Virus record (IMG/VR): IMGVR_UViG_3300026484_000402 | Span: 16,341-80,340 of that record | Reading direction: 5' to 3' (one strand) | DNA from: a virus | Length of the DNA stretch: 64,000 nucleotides | Part shown: positions 53,445 to 61,125 of the stretch, in pieces | Layout of the letters: every line of letters starts with the position of its first letter | Position numbering within the stretch: position 1 is the first letter of the stretch | The notes under the pieces: model-generated | Told to the model about the DNA's origin: nothing | Databases searched by the model: none | The model's input: only the letters and a program-made list of their open reading frames with translations | Program-made: the position numbers and the translations under genes

Positions 53445-55480
53445 AATGCTTCCTTATTCATTTTATGAGCTTTTATTATAAAGTCATTTCCAAGCAATGA
53501 ATTTTCAATTTTACCTATGTATACTGTTGTATGATTAACACGAGTATAAGATAGTCCAAAATACAGGTCATCTCCATCTATCTGAAACAAAAACTGTTTA
53601 TGATTTAATACGCTATCTTTATCATAAGATTTATAATATTCTGCTTTATAAACTGTATTTTTTAAATATATGTTTTTAGAATCTGATTCATAATTAAGAG
53701 CCGTGCCTTCTTTGTTATATATATCTTTCAAATAATCTACTTCTATATATTCTTCTGTTAGATAGTTAAAAAACACTATATAATCATAAGGTAAATAATC
53801 TGTTTCCAAAACAAATCCCATATTAGAATATGCATCTTTAATCTGATTTAAGATAATTGAATTGTCTCTTTTAGTGTAAAAATCATCGCACGGAAAGCAA
53901 CTGTCTTTTAAATAAAAAAATCCATTTTTAACATTTTGATTGTTTTGTTTTGTAAAAGTATTTCCATTAAAGAGCAATTTATCAGATTTTATATAAAAAC
54001 AAGGAACAGATTTCCCAGTTGTGACTTTTTTATCTGATAATGTATATATTTCATCAAGTATTTTCCCATCTTTTTCTAAAACTGCATACGAATAATCTTT
54101 TAAACCATTTGTTGGCCTTTTTTTTATAAAATTGGAATTGAGAATACTAACTTGATTCTTATAAAGGACTTTATCAAAAAGATAGATATAATCTATATCA
54201 AAAGTTAAAGAATCTTCAAGTGTATCATTGCCTATATATAAAGAAGCGTTATCCATAATACCGTCATAAAAATCTGAATTTAAAAACAAAACTGTTTTTT
54301 CATTGACAAAAATCTTTATATTAAAAGTGGAATTTTGAAAAGCGCTTATTACAAATGATATTTGCTGGAATCCATTTTCCTTTTCAAAAGGAATGGATTT
54401 TACTATTATGTTATCTGGCAATATTATATTGATAACATAATTGTTATCATCAACAGAATCTATTCTTGCTTGTACGGTTTTCGTTTCTCCAAGTATTTCT
54501 TTTTTCAAAGTAAACAGATTTCCGTTGTCAATATCTTTAATTCTCATTATTAACGAAAAGTTGTTTGAGTTTATTTTCCCTAAGCTTAAAACTGAACTTC
54601 CTTTTTTTAGATATTTAAATTTGCCTTGATTTTGAAAAGATAAATTTCCATTATTTTCAATTTCAACTCCATTTAAAACATTTTTTACGGTACCATTCAT
54701 ATCAAACAAAGCAATAGGTTTTACATATAAAGGATTTTTATTGTACTCTTCATCAAATTTAACTTCAATATTTTCTTGTCTTTCTATTCTAACGTTTGCA
54801 ACTGAACATTCAGCCAAATGTTTTAATTCTTCTTCATAAATTAATTGTTTTTGCTCTTGTAGATTGTTAAAATAAACATCTTTATATATATACTCAACCT
54901 CTTCTTCATTTAAATTCTTGTTAAATATTAGTATATTGGAAAAATTACAACACCCTATTTTATTAGAATTAGAGTCCACAAATCCACCAATTTGATTAAT
55001 TTTATCAAGTTTATTATCGTAAGACCCTGAAGCAACTTTTTTTCCGTTTACATACGTTTCATAATGTTCGCCAGTTAACACAAATACAATATGATACCAT
55101 TTATCAGCGTTAATTTCGCTTATAAGAGTCTGAGTTCCGATTGCTAATTTATTATCGTAGATACCAATAACCCAATTATATTTATCCGAATCAATATCAT
55201 AATATGAATGACCTATAACAGGTAAAAAGCCATCAGTGCTTTTTTCTTTTTTTACCCAAAAAGAAATAGTTAACGCAGTTGATTCTATTTCTTTTATCGC
55301 AATATAATCATGGGCAGCAACATCTGGTCTACAATATTTTCTATGTTTATCTTCTTTAAAAAGAATTTTGCCTTTAATTATTCCATCATTCTCACCAACG
55401 ATGTCTTTTGCATTATTATGCAAAGGATAAGCGGCTATTAAATGAGATAATAGATTATTTGTATCGACATTAGATGACAT
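53441..55480 (-). CDS. Tail fibre protein with LamG domains
   Basis: This 679-residue protein begins with a LamG domain (residues about 10-205): LIAAYPLHNNAKDIVGENDG, ALTISFWVKKEKST, ADKWYHIVFVLTGE, YVNGKKVASGSYD and NILIFNKNLNEEEVEYIY. A second LamG-like unit lies at about 270-470 (NFSLIMRIKDIDNGNLFTL, IDYIYLFDKVLYKNQVSIL). The C-terminal part is beta-rich with no match. Sugar binding on the host surface is the likely role. Confidence 0.75.
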   Translation of the reverse strand: MSSNVDTNNLLSHLIAAYPLHNNAKDIVGENDGIIKGKILFKEDKHRKYCRPDVAAHDYIAIKEIESTALTISFWVKKEKSTDGFLPVIGHSYYDIDSDKYNWVIGIYDNKLAIGTQTLISEINADKWYHIVFVLTGEHYETYVNGKKVASGSYDNKLDKINQIGGFVDSNSNKIGCCNFSNILIFNKNLNEEEVEYIYKDVYFNNLQEQKQLIYEEELKHLAECSVANVRIERQENIEVKFDEEYNKNPLYVKPIALFDMNGTVKNVLNGVEIENNGNLSFQNQGKFKYLKKGSSVLSLGKINSNNFSLIMRIKDIDNGNLFTLKKEILGETKTVQARIDSVDDNNYVINIILPDNIIVKSIPFEKENGFQQISFVISAFQNSTFNIKIFVNEKTVLFLNSDFYDGIMDNASLYIGNDTLEDSLTFDIDYIYLFDKVLYKNQVSILNSNFIKKRPTNGLKDYSYAVLEKDGKILDEIYTLSDKKVTTGKSVPCFYIKSDKLLFNGNTFTKQNNQNVKNGFFYLKDSCFPCDDFYTKRDNSIILNQIKDAYSNMGFVLETDYLPYDYIVFFNYLTEEYIEVDYLKDIYNKEGTALNYESDSKNIYLKNTVYKAEYYKSYDKDSVLNHKQFLFQIDGDDLYFGLSYTRVNHTTVYIGKIENSLLGNDFIIKAHKMNKEAL

Positions 55481-55490
55481 TTTATTCCCC

Positions 55491-57692
55491 TTAATTATTT
55501 AATAGCTCTAAAGCTAAAGCATAAGCTTTATCCGCTTTTGATACCACATTAAATATAGCGTCTGAATCTTCTGATACAGTGGATTGTAATTTTACTGGTT
55601 CAGCAATTGATTTTCCAGTTACCACTAATACTACATCAAACGGTTGATTAGGCATTCTTCCATTTTCATCATTATATAAATAATCATATTCAAAAATAAG
55701 TTTTTCAGCTCCGTTAACTTTACCTAGTATAGGATTTCCATTTTTGTCTCTTACAACATATCCTTCTCCATTTAAATAACTATCTTTATACATTAGCGCA
55801 TATGTTGCGTCCGGGTCTGATTGCAATAATGCGTCAAACATAATAGTGATAGGTTTAAAATATACAGGATAAGCAAATCTTACATCATTTGTCGCTATTT
55901 TAATTTCGTTTAAAACAAGAGTAATGTCATCATCCAAATTAGAGGCATCTATTTTTAAATAAAACTCGAAAAATTTTCCATCAATTATATTATTTATCGA
56001 AGTTAATTTTTCAGCATTAAACAACATATAATCTGTTTCTGTTTCGGCAGTCTTTATTTTAAATAAAAATCTTAAATCTGAATTCCCACCTTTAATTTGA
56101 GGTTCTTGGTCCTTAAAAGTAATTCCTCTCAATGTGAAAGGGGCTTTATATTCAACAATATCACCTTTCTTTAAATACAATCCAGTTCCATATTCAAATT
56201 TAGGTTCGCCTTTTAAAATATTCGAGGTTTTATTTTTTGTAAAATGTATTAATAATTCGCCCTCTTTATTTTCTTTATATATTTCAAACAGAGTTGTGTT
56301 TTCCGCTCCATTATTAATAACAATTTCAGAAGCATATACTCCTTTAACTTGCGTGTTTTTTGAATTAATAGAATATTTTCTAGGTGAATCCGATACAAAA
56401 TTCTGCACAAGTAAATCGTCACTCATATTGTCCATTTTAACAGTTGCACTATTTCTACATCCCTTAAATCTGGCATTTACAAATTTACAACTGTATGCAA
56501 CATCACATCTAACTACATAATTAGCATAATCGTCATCGGCTTCCATTGAAAGCATATCAATTTTGGATGAATTTAAAACTCTTAAAAACGAATCATAAGA
56601 ACCCCCTCCTGCTGGGATTTTAATTTTATTCAACTTAATCCCTGAACACCCTTCTAAAAATACGTTTGGTTGTGAATTACTTGATGAGTTTTGTAAATTT
56701 ACAGTATTTGAAGAATTTATAACACCTATTTCCGTGTTGTTAATATTATTTAATTTTAACGCACCTCCAACATTGTTTATATTATCAGTTATAAGATTTT
56801 GCACTGTATCAAACATTACAGCGTAATCGGTGCCGGAATCTCTTTTAATTAAATATCCAAAAACATTTTTGGCAGTAACATTGTTACAGTAAGATAAAGC
56901 AAATCCGTAGCTTTTTACACTTTGAGAAACTAAATTGTCTATTTCCATATCGTTACTATATCTTATACTAACACCACTTGAATAAGTGCTATCACACGCA
57001 AATATTGAATTTTTAATACTTACATTGCTACAATAATTCATATAAGTTGGTTTTTTTACAGTTACATAATGCATTTTTAAATATGTTAAGTCTGAAAGGT
57101 TCATAGCAACATTAGACATTGCGACGTTGTTTAAAGAAATAAAACCTCCGAGACCTGTATAAAATCTCATACTAGAAGAATTATTATCTCCATCTATAGT
57201 AGACATTATAATATTAGGTATAAAAATTTTACATCCCTCCGCAGGAATCAAGCCTCCGTCAGCAGTATCAGTAAATTTAATTTTTCCATCTTCTATCCTA
57301 AAAACTCTACCGGTTAACTCATTTACTGCAAAATCTGAAAATTGATAATCTATAGCCCCAGCATTTATACATCTCCACAGCTCATATTTCCCACTATCAG
57401 GAGCTGTTTCAATAAACACTCCTCCGAGAGTGTGGTCTGGAAAAGGCAGCTCTATTTCTTGCCCAAGACTTCCATCTGAAGTTGCAATAGGAACAAGTTT
57501 ACCGCTGATGTTTAGTTTTCCCAAAGAAAATACTTTAATATAGATTTTATCAAATTGTAAAAGTTTAATTTCATCAGTGTTATTTGCAACATTAAAAGAA
57601 CCATCTTGTATTTCTAGTTTTGTTATTAAATCAGGCCAATTATCAGGAGTTATGCTTACTACGTCTCCGTTAGTTATAGTAAAGTCTGCCAT
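55491..57692 (-). CDS. Parallel beta-helix tail spike
   Basis: This 733-residue protein has a central run of short turns rich in Asn/Ser with evenly spaced hydrophobics, about residues 170-460: NVSIKNSIFACDSTYSSGVS, NDMEIDNLVSQSVKSYGFAL, NVTAKNVFGYL, LITDNINNVGGALKLN and KLNKIKIPAGGG. That is the right-handed parallel beta-helix of pectate-lyase-like spikes. The N-terminal part may attach to the baseplate and a beta-rich domain follows the helix. It may bind or cut host polysaccharide; no catalytic residues can be assigned. Confidence 0.7.
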   Translation of the reverse strand: MADFTITNGDVVSITPDNWPDLITKLEIQDGSFNVANNTDEIKLLQFDKIYIKVFSLGKLNISGKLVPIATSDGSLGQEIELPFPDHTLGGVFIETAPDSGKYELWRCINAGAIDYQFSDFAVNELTGRVFRIEDGKIKFTDTADGGLIPAEGCKIFIPNIIMSTIDGDNNSSSMRFYTGLGGFISLNNVAMSNVAMNLSDLTYLKMHYVTVKKPTYMNYCSNVSIKNSIFACDSTYSSGVSIRYSNDMEIDNLVSQSVKSYGFALSYCNNVTAKNVFGYLIKRDSGTDYAVMFDTVQNLITDNINNVGGALKLNNINNTEIGVINSSNTVNLQNSSSNSQPNVFLEGCSGIKLNKIKIPAGGGSYDSFLRVLNSSKIDMLSMEADDDYANYVVRCDVAYSCKFVNARFKGCRNSATVKMDNMSDDLLVQNFVSDSPRKYSINSKNTQVKGVYASEIVINNGAENTTLFEIYKENKEGELLIHFTKNKTSNILKGEPKFEYGTGLYLKKGDIVEYKAPFTLRGITFKDQEPQIKGGNSDLRFLFKIKTAETETDYMLFNAEKLTSINNIIDGKFFEFYLKIDASNLDDDITLVLNEIKIATNDVRFAYPVYFKPITIMFDALLQSDPDATYALMYKDSYLNGEGYVVRDKNGNPILGKVNGAEKLIFEYDYLYNDENGRMPNQPFDVVLVVTGKSIAEPVKLQSTVSEDSDAIFNVVSKADKAYALALELLNN

Positions 57693-57718
57693 ATCAATCC
57701 TTTAATCATTTTTTACAA

Positions 57719-57747
57719 ATTGTATCATAATTAAATAGCATACACAA
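57719..57747 (-). promoter_or_regulatory. Promoter of tail spike and fibre cluster
   Basis: On the minus strand TTGTGT (57747-57742), a 17-base spacer and TACAAT (57724-57719) lie in the 57-base gap before ATG 57692. It would start the fibre cluster transcript running left. Confidence 0.5.
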
Positions 57748-57749
57748 TT

Positions 57750-58703
57750 TTAAGAAGTATACTTCCCTAATAAATACGATATTGAGGCTGACAGGTTTCT
57801 TTTTTGAATAAAATAATTTTCATCAATGTAAATATCTTCAACTACTCCATTTTCAAAAAAATCATTTAATGCGTTTTTAAGGATATTATAATCTTGTTCA
57901 ACAGGCATTTCCAATACAACAGAATCATTTATTTTTTTATAATCTAAATCCAAAATATCTTTGACTAAAACCATATTGTGTTTTGCGTTTTCAGCAACTT
58001 CTACTTTTTTATCTAAAACACCATCCAAGGCCAGATAAGAATCCTGTAGTTCGTCTAAGTTAATTTGTCCGTAAGGAAACGAAGAATCCTTATTTACAAT
58101 TAAAGTGCTTTCTTCAGCTTCTATATTGCTAATTGAAATCTTATTTTTATTGTTTGATATGGTTATATTATTTAATTTTAACAACAAATCCCAAGATGAC
58201 AAATCGTCAATTATAACAGGCTCAGATTTTAGATAAAAATAATCCGACAAAATAGAATATGGTGCAACAAAAGCAGAATTATTTTTATCATCTTTAGTAA
58301 AAGTAATATTTTCATCATATATTAACTGAGGTGATTTAATTTCTGAATTATTTAGTATACTTTCTTCTTTTAAAAGTTCTTCAAACATTAAAGAGTTATT
58401 TTTATTTAACGGAGTTTTTAATTTTATATAATACATAGATGAAAAAACATTGTCAGATGGAATAAAATATTTACTCCAGAACTCAATGCTTAAATTCTGA
58501 AATATTTTTTCAGTTGGAATATTAGAAGCATTCACTTCAAAACATATTATTTCAGTTCCACTTGGAGGAAACATCGTTACTGTTTCAACATAATCATACT
58601 CTTTCAAATAATTCAAAACCATCTCAACATTGTTTTTTGTGTTTTGAATCATACCTGATGCATATTTCAATGCATCAGCTAAATTGTTTATCGTAATAGC
58701 CAT
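57750..58703 (-). CDS. Hypothetical structural protein
   Basis: This 317-residue protein starts MAITINNLADALKYASGMIQ with a helix and is mixed alpha/beta afterwards (VETVTMFPPSGTEIICFEVN, KIFQNLSIEFWSKYFI). No family is recognised. It precedes the spike gene and follows small genes; a baseplate or fibre-attachment protein is the likeliest reading. Confidence 0.55.
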   Translation of the reverse strand: MAITINNLADALKYASGMIQNTKNNVEMVLNYLKEYDYVETVTMFPPSGTEIICFEVNASNIPTEKIFQNLSIEFWSKYFIPSDNVFSSMYYIKLKTPLNKNNSLMFEELLKEESILNNSEIKSPQLIYDENITFTKDDKNNSAFVAPYSILSDYFYLKSEPVIIDDLSSWDLLLKLNNITISNNKNKISISNIEAEESTLIVNKDSSFPYGQINLDELQDSYLALDGVLDKKVEVAENAKHNMVLVKDILDLDYKKINDSVVLEMPVEQDYNILKNALNDFFENGVVEDIYIDENYFIQKRNLSASISYLLGKYTS

Positions 58704-58710
58704 AATGCTC

Positions 58711-58788
58711 TCACATATCAGGCCAACCGTAAGGTGGCCATTCTATTTTCTCTACCGGTTTTAATCCGCCGTCACCATTTAAAATCAT
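58711..58788 (-). CDS. Putative 25-residue peptide
   Basis: ATG 58788 opens a 25-codon frame ending TGA at 58711, with AGGA about nine bases upstream. The product, starting MILNGDGGLKPVEKIEWPPY and ending GWPDM, has an unusual Trp/Pro-rich end and is more G+C-rich than its surroundings. It exactly fills the gap between two co-directional genes. It is too short to prove coding, but the fit and ribosome site make it plausible. Confidence 0.4.
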   Translation of the reverse strand: MILNGDGGLKPVEKIEWPPYGWPDM

Positions 58789-58800
58789 ATCATATCCTTT

Positions 58801-59073
58801 TTACAGTGGTTTAATTACATCTTTAATCGCATCTATATATAAGTCCACTTCTTGTGCGAACTGAGGATTTTTTTTCTCTTCACGCACTTCCCTTATAGCT
58901 TTATTTAACACCTTTACTGAAAGTCCAGCATCTTTCACGTTTTTTACAATCTCTTTTCTTTCACCTTTTAAAGCATCTATTCTTTCATCTATTAATTGAA
59001 TTTGATTTGCTGCTTGAGATAATATTTCTTTTGCTTCTGATTCAGAGATTACTTTTTGAGTTTTTTTTGCCAT
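58801..59073 (-). CDS. GapR/DUF2312-like DNA-binding protein
   Basis: This 90-residue helical protein resembles GapR-like (DUF2312) proteins: a first helix IQLIDERIDALKGERKEIV, then NVKDAGLSVKVLNKAIREVR and EEKKNPQFAQEVDLYIDAI, matching the I..L..E...I..DIK.....G.D.K.L...V..R...P.......LY..A order. GapR binds overtwisted DNA ahead of forks and RNA polymerases. A phage version could help genome replication or packaging. The match is by eye and would need a profile search. Confidence 0.5.
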   Translation of the reverse strand: MAKKTQKVISESEAKEILSQAANQIQLIDERIDALKGERKEIVKNVKDAGLSVKVLNKAIREVREEKKNPQFAQEVDLYIDAIKDVIKPL

Positions 59074-59083
59074 TTTTACTCCT

Positions 59084-59383
59084 TTAACAATGTGTTTGTA
59101 TTAATTTATCGGCTTTTCGTAATACATCTTGGTAACCGTGTTGTGCCGCTCTTATTTTTGCAGCTTTTAACATTTTGCAACTTATTTTACCTGTATTTGG
59201 ATTTATAATAGGAAATTTTTTTTCTGCAGGAAGAAGAAAAGCGTTTGGACCATGCTTTCTCAACAAATGTTCTCTTACACTTGTTTTATGTATTTTTTCT
59301 TTGAGTATCTGCCCAAATTTCAAGGATTTAGGGCTTCTTGGGTCTTGAAACGCTATTCTTTTTACCGCTATTTTATACAGCAT
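59084..59383 (-). CDS. Small late-type protein with MLYKIA N-terminus
   Basis: This 99-residue basic protein begins MLYKIAVKRIAF and contains HGPNAFLLPAEKKFPIINPN followed by GKISCKMLKAAKIRAAQHGY, a pattern (AFL.P...KFPI..P..G...C..L.AA..RA...) I have seen in phage and prophage proteins without known function. It shares its N-terminus with the genes at 59452 and 61094. It has its own promoter at 59404-59432. Confidence 0.6.
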   Translation of the reverse strand: MLYKIAVKRIAFQDPRSPKSLKFGQILKEKIHKTSVREHLLRKHGPNAFLLPAEKKFPIINPNTGKISCKMLKAAKIRAAQHGYQDVLRKADKLIQTHC

Positions 59384-59403
59384 ATTTTCCTCTTTTTTTG
59401 ATA

Positions 59404-59432
59404 ATTATATCATTTCTACATATAAATAGCAA
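59404..59432 (-). promoter_or_regulatory. Sigma70-type promoter before 59383
   Basis: On the minus strand TTGCTA (59432-59427), a 17-base spacer and TATAAT (59409-59404) form a strong promoter 21 bases upstream of ATG 59383. The sequence from -35 to -10 is nearly the same as in the promoter at 59675-59703, suggesting that the two genes and their promoters share an origin. Confidence 0.65.
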
Positions 59433-59451
59433 AATCTAACTTTTTCTTTGA

Positions 59452-59655
59452 TTATAATAATTGACTACCAGCTATCCCGCCTATAACACCTGCTATACCA
59501 CTTTCTAATAATGTTGTTTTTGTTCCTCTAAGAGCTAATTTATGTGCTCCGGCAGTAGCTACTCCTGATGCGATACCTTTAAATAATTTAGATTTAAAAA
59601 ATGAATTCTGATTCTTGTTTTTTTGTATTTTCTTTGCTGCTATCTTATACAACAT
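59452..59655 (-). CDS. Small Gly-rich protein with MLYKIA N-terminus
   Basis: I use ATG 59655, with AAGGA upstream, rather than 59703 which lies in the promoter. The 67-residue product begins MLYKIAAKKIQKN and ends with a Gly/Ala-rich hydrophobic stretch (GVATAGAHKLALRG, GIAGVIGGIAGSQLL). The basic N-terminus resembles that of the genes at 59084 and 61094. A membrane-active or packaged peptide is possible. Confidence 0.6.
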   Translation of the reverse strand: MLYKIAAKKIQKNKNQNSFFKSKLFKGIASGVATAGAHKLALRGTKTTLLESGIAGVIGGIAGSQLL

Positions 59656-59674
59656 CTTTTTCCTTTTTTTAATA

Positions 59675-59703
59675 ATTATATCGTCTTTATATATAAATAA
59701 CAA
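59675..59703 (-). promoter_or_regulatory. Sigma70-type promoter before 59655
   Basis: On the minus strand TTGTTA (59703-59698), a 17-base spacer and TATAAT (59680-59675) lie 20 bases before ATG 59655. The gene's longer frame to 59703 would start inside this promoter, so it is rejected. Confidence 0.65.
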
Positions 59704-59730
59704 AACCTAAGGAAAATAACCACATTTCAT

Positions 59731-59744
59731 GGTATGTATATATA
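59731..59744 (+). promoter_or_regulatory. Late-promoter-like motif A
   Basis: CATGGTATGTATATATAAAAG on the plus strand contains GGTA, a two-base gap and TATATATAA. The next bases form a short hairpin (GAGAG at 59748-59752 with CTCTC at 59765-59769) that would sit near the 5' end of the transcript. A TATAAT at about 59771-59776 could act as a second start. Confidence 0.45.
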
Positions 59745-59806
59745 AAAGAGAGATTTTGGGCTTACTCTCTATAATAAAAAAGCCGATACCAATTAAAAGG
59801 ATTATC

Positions 59807-59956
59807 ATGAAAAACATATTAGTTACAGCTGGGACAGTGTATGTAAGCACTAAGGAAAACTTAAGAAGGTTGCAAAAAAAAATAGGGGGAGTTATAAACC
59901 CCCCAAAATGGGTATGTGACCCATTTAAGGAGGGATGGAAAATAGTTACCGTTTAA
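59807..59956 (+). CDS. Small 49-residue protein or leader ORF
   Basis: ATG 59807, preceded by AAAAGG, opens a 49-residue frame: MKNILVTAGTVYVSTKENLR, a basic middle with two adjacent Gly residues (KKIGGVINPP), and an aromatic end (KWVCDPFKEGWKIVTV). Its second half coincides with three RNA hairpins, the last a terminator, so RNA structure and coding overlap. It might be a small regulatory peptide, a substrate of the radical SAM enzyme encoded next, or a spurious frame in a structured RNA. I cannot choose. Confidence 0.4.
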   Translation: MKNILVTAGTVYVSTKENLRRLQKKIGGVINPPKWVCDPFKEGWKIVTV

Positions 59957-59972
59957 TCCCTCCTCTTTTTTT
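59885..59972 (+). terminator. Three successive RNA hairpins ending in terminator
   Basis: Hairpin 1 pairs GGGGG (59885-59889) with CCCCC (59899-59903). Hairpin 2 pairs AAATGGGT (59906-59913) with ACCCATTT (59919-59926) around a five-base loop. Hairpin 3 pairs AGGAGGGAT (59928-59936) with ATCCCTCCT (59956-59964) and is followed by a T run (59966-59972). Hairpin 3 is a convincing intrinsic terminator. The first two are unusual in such AT-rich DNA. Confidence 0.75.
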
Positions 59973-60015
59973 AGTTACTATTTTCTAATTTTAACAATTA
60001 ATTTTTTTTGAAAAC

Positions 60016-60029
60016 ACGGTATATATAAA
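60016..60029 (+). promoter_or_regulatory. Late-promoter-like motif B
   Basis: CACGGTATATATAAATGGAG has the GGTA then TATAAAT spacing of the motif set. A hairpin follows (GCAGG 60034-60038 with CCTGC 60046-60050), then AAGGAG before ATG 60072. It is the probable start for the radical SAM gene. Confidence 0.45.
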
Positions 60030-60071
60030 TGGAGCAGGCCATAATCCTGCAAAAAAATCAAAAGGAGAGAA

Positions 60072-60890
60072 ATGAAAACAACAAAAATTCTAAAATACGG
60101 AAAAAAAATCGCAGGTGAAACGAGAAAGGCTGATTTCTTGAGAGCTTTCGGAAGAGAAGTGGAAGTTACGAGAATAATAAGCTTCGGAGCATGTAACTTC
60201 CATTGCCCATATTGCAAAAGAGATTGTCAACTTGTAGACGGAAAGGGCAATCCAATTCGTGCTGAAGAGGTAAATTTCTCTGATATCCTAGCGGTAGTGG
60301 ATGATGCTATTGCAAAAGGTCAGAGGGTGAGGCTATCTGGCGGGGACCCAGTGATGTTCCCAAAAGAAAGTTTGGAGATTGCTAAATATACAATGGAAAA
60401 ATACGGGCAAAAAATATCTATAGCCCATAACGGTTCAGGTATGAGATTTGTAAAATCTCTTGCCCCTTACCTGGACTATGCGGCAATTGACTTAAAGGGG
60501 CATGATGGAAAAGAACTTGCCATGAGAGCGGGAATTCCTGAAAAAGTAGGAGATAAGATGCTAAAAAGCACTCTTGCAGTACAGGATTATCTCGCTTCTC
60601 AGGACATATTGGTAGATGTAAGAACGCCTGTGTTCGACACTACGACCCTAGACCATTTATATGCAATGGCAGAACAAATTGTCAAGGGCGGGGTAAAAAA
60701 CAAATTCTGGACTCTTAGAAAATACAACCCGGTCCGCTGGATTGACTGGGGAACAATTCCTCAGGAAACGCTGTTACAATACGCAGAAATAATCTCTAAA
60801 GAGTTTCCGGAACTCCCTATAGGTCTTCGCCTAAAATGGAGCGGGGGGTCAAAAGAATTTATAATATTGAAAGGAGGTAAAAGAATTTAA
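60072..60890 (+). CDS. Radical SAM enzyme, activase-like
   Basis: This 272-residue protein has the radical SAM cluster motif CNFHCPYC (C-x3-C-x2-C, about residues 42-49) within IISFGACNFHCPYCKRDC. The GGEP-like motif is RLSGGDPVMFP, and AAIDLKG and RKYNPVRW come later. There is no extra cysteine cluster near the C-terminus, so it is not SPASM-type. Length and motifs resemble activating enzymes of the PflA/NrdG kind, but no partner glycyl-radical enzyme is in the window. The coding DNA is clearly more G+C-rich than its neighbours, which suggests transfer. AAGGAG precedes the start. Confidence 0.8.
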   Translation: MKTTKILKYGKKIAGETRKADFLRAFGREVEVTRIISFGACNFHCPYCKRDCQLVDGKGNPIRAEEVNFSDILAVVDDAIAKGQRVRLSGGDPVMFPKESLEIAKYTMEKYGQKISIAHNGSGMRFVKSLAPYLDYAAIDLKGHDGKELAMRAGIPEKVGDKMLKSTLAVQDYLASQDILVDVRTPVFDTTTLDHLYAMAEQIVKGGVKNKFWTLRKYNPVRWIDWGTIPQETLLQYAEIISKEFPELPIGLRLKWSGGSKEFIILKGGKRI

Positions 60891-60920
60891 TCCCCCCCCC
60901 CTTTTTTGTCTTATTTTTTG

Positions 60921-60926
60921 TATAAT
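60921..60926 (+). promoter_or_regulatory. -10 element before 60952
   Basis: TTTTTTGTATAATAAAA gives a TATAAT with TG directly upstream. It follows a run of C then T (60892-60908) after the radical SAM gene that may be a weak terminator with the GGAGG at the gene end. The leader carries AAAGGAG before ATG 60952. Confidence 0.5.
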
Positions 60927-60951
60927 AAAATCTGAAATTAAAGGAGTAAAA

Positions 60952-61125
60952 ATGAAAAAAAAAGTAAAAAATCTTTTTGATATTGTAATGGTTGTTCTTA
61001 TGTTTCCATTTGTTTTGATGGGGATAATGGTGGCATATACTTTTGCTACTATTGAATATGTTGTTGAACTTGTTTTTAAAGAAAGGAAAACAAATGATTT
61101 ACAAAATAGCAAGTCAAAAGATTGA
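60952..61125 (+). CDS. 57-residue membrane protein
   Basis: ATG 60952, preceded by AAAGGAG, opens a 57-residue frame. A basic N-terminus (MKKKVKNLFD) is followed by one strongly hydrophobic segment (IVMVVLMFPFVLMGIMVAYT) and a charged tail (FKERKTNDLQNSKSKD). That is a typical small inner-membrane protein and could be a holin-like or superinfection protein, though nothing proves it. It overlaps the next start by 32 bases. Confidence 0.6.
   Translation: MKKKVKNLFDIVMVVLMFPFVLMGIMVAYTFATIEYVVELVFKERKTNDLQNSKSKD

Noticed and set aside
59807-60890. Phage RiPP system (49-residue precursor plus radical SAM enzyme)
   Set aside because: The peptide has an adjacent Gly-Gly and a Cys/Trp-rich end, which is tempting. 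However, the enzyme lacks a SPASM or precursor-recognition domain, each gene has its own promoter-like motif with a terminator between them, and the ORF overlaps RNA hairpins. Kept only as a possibility.
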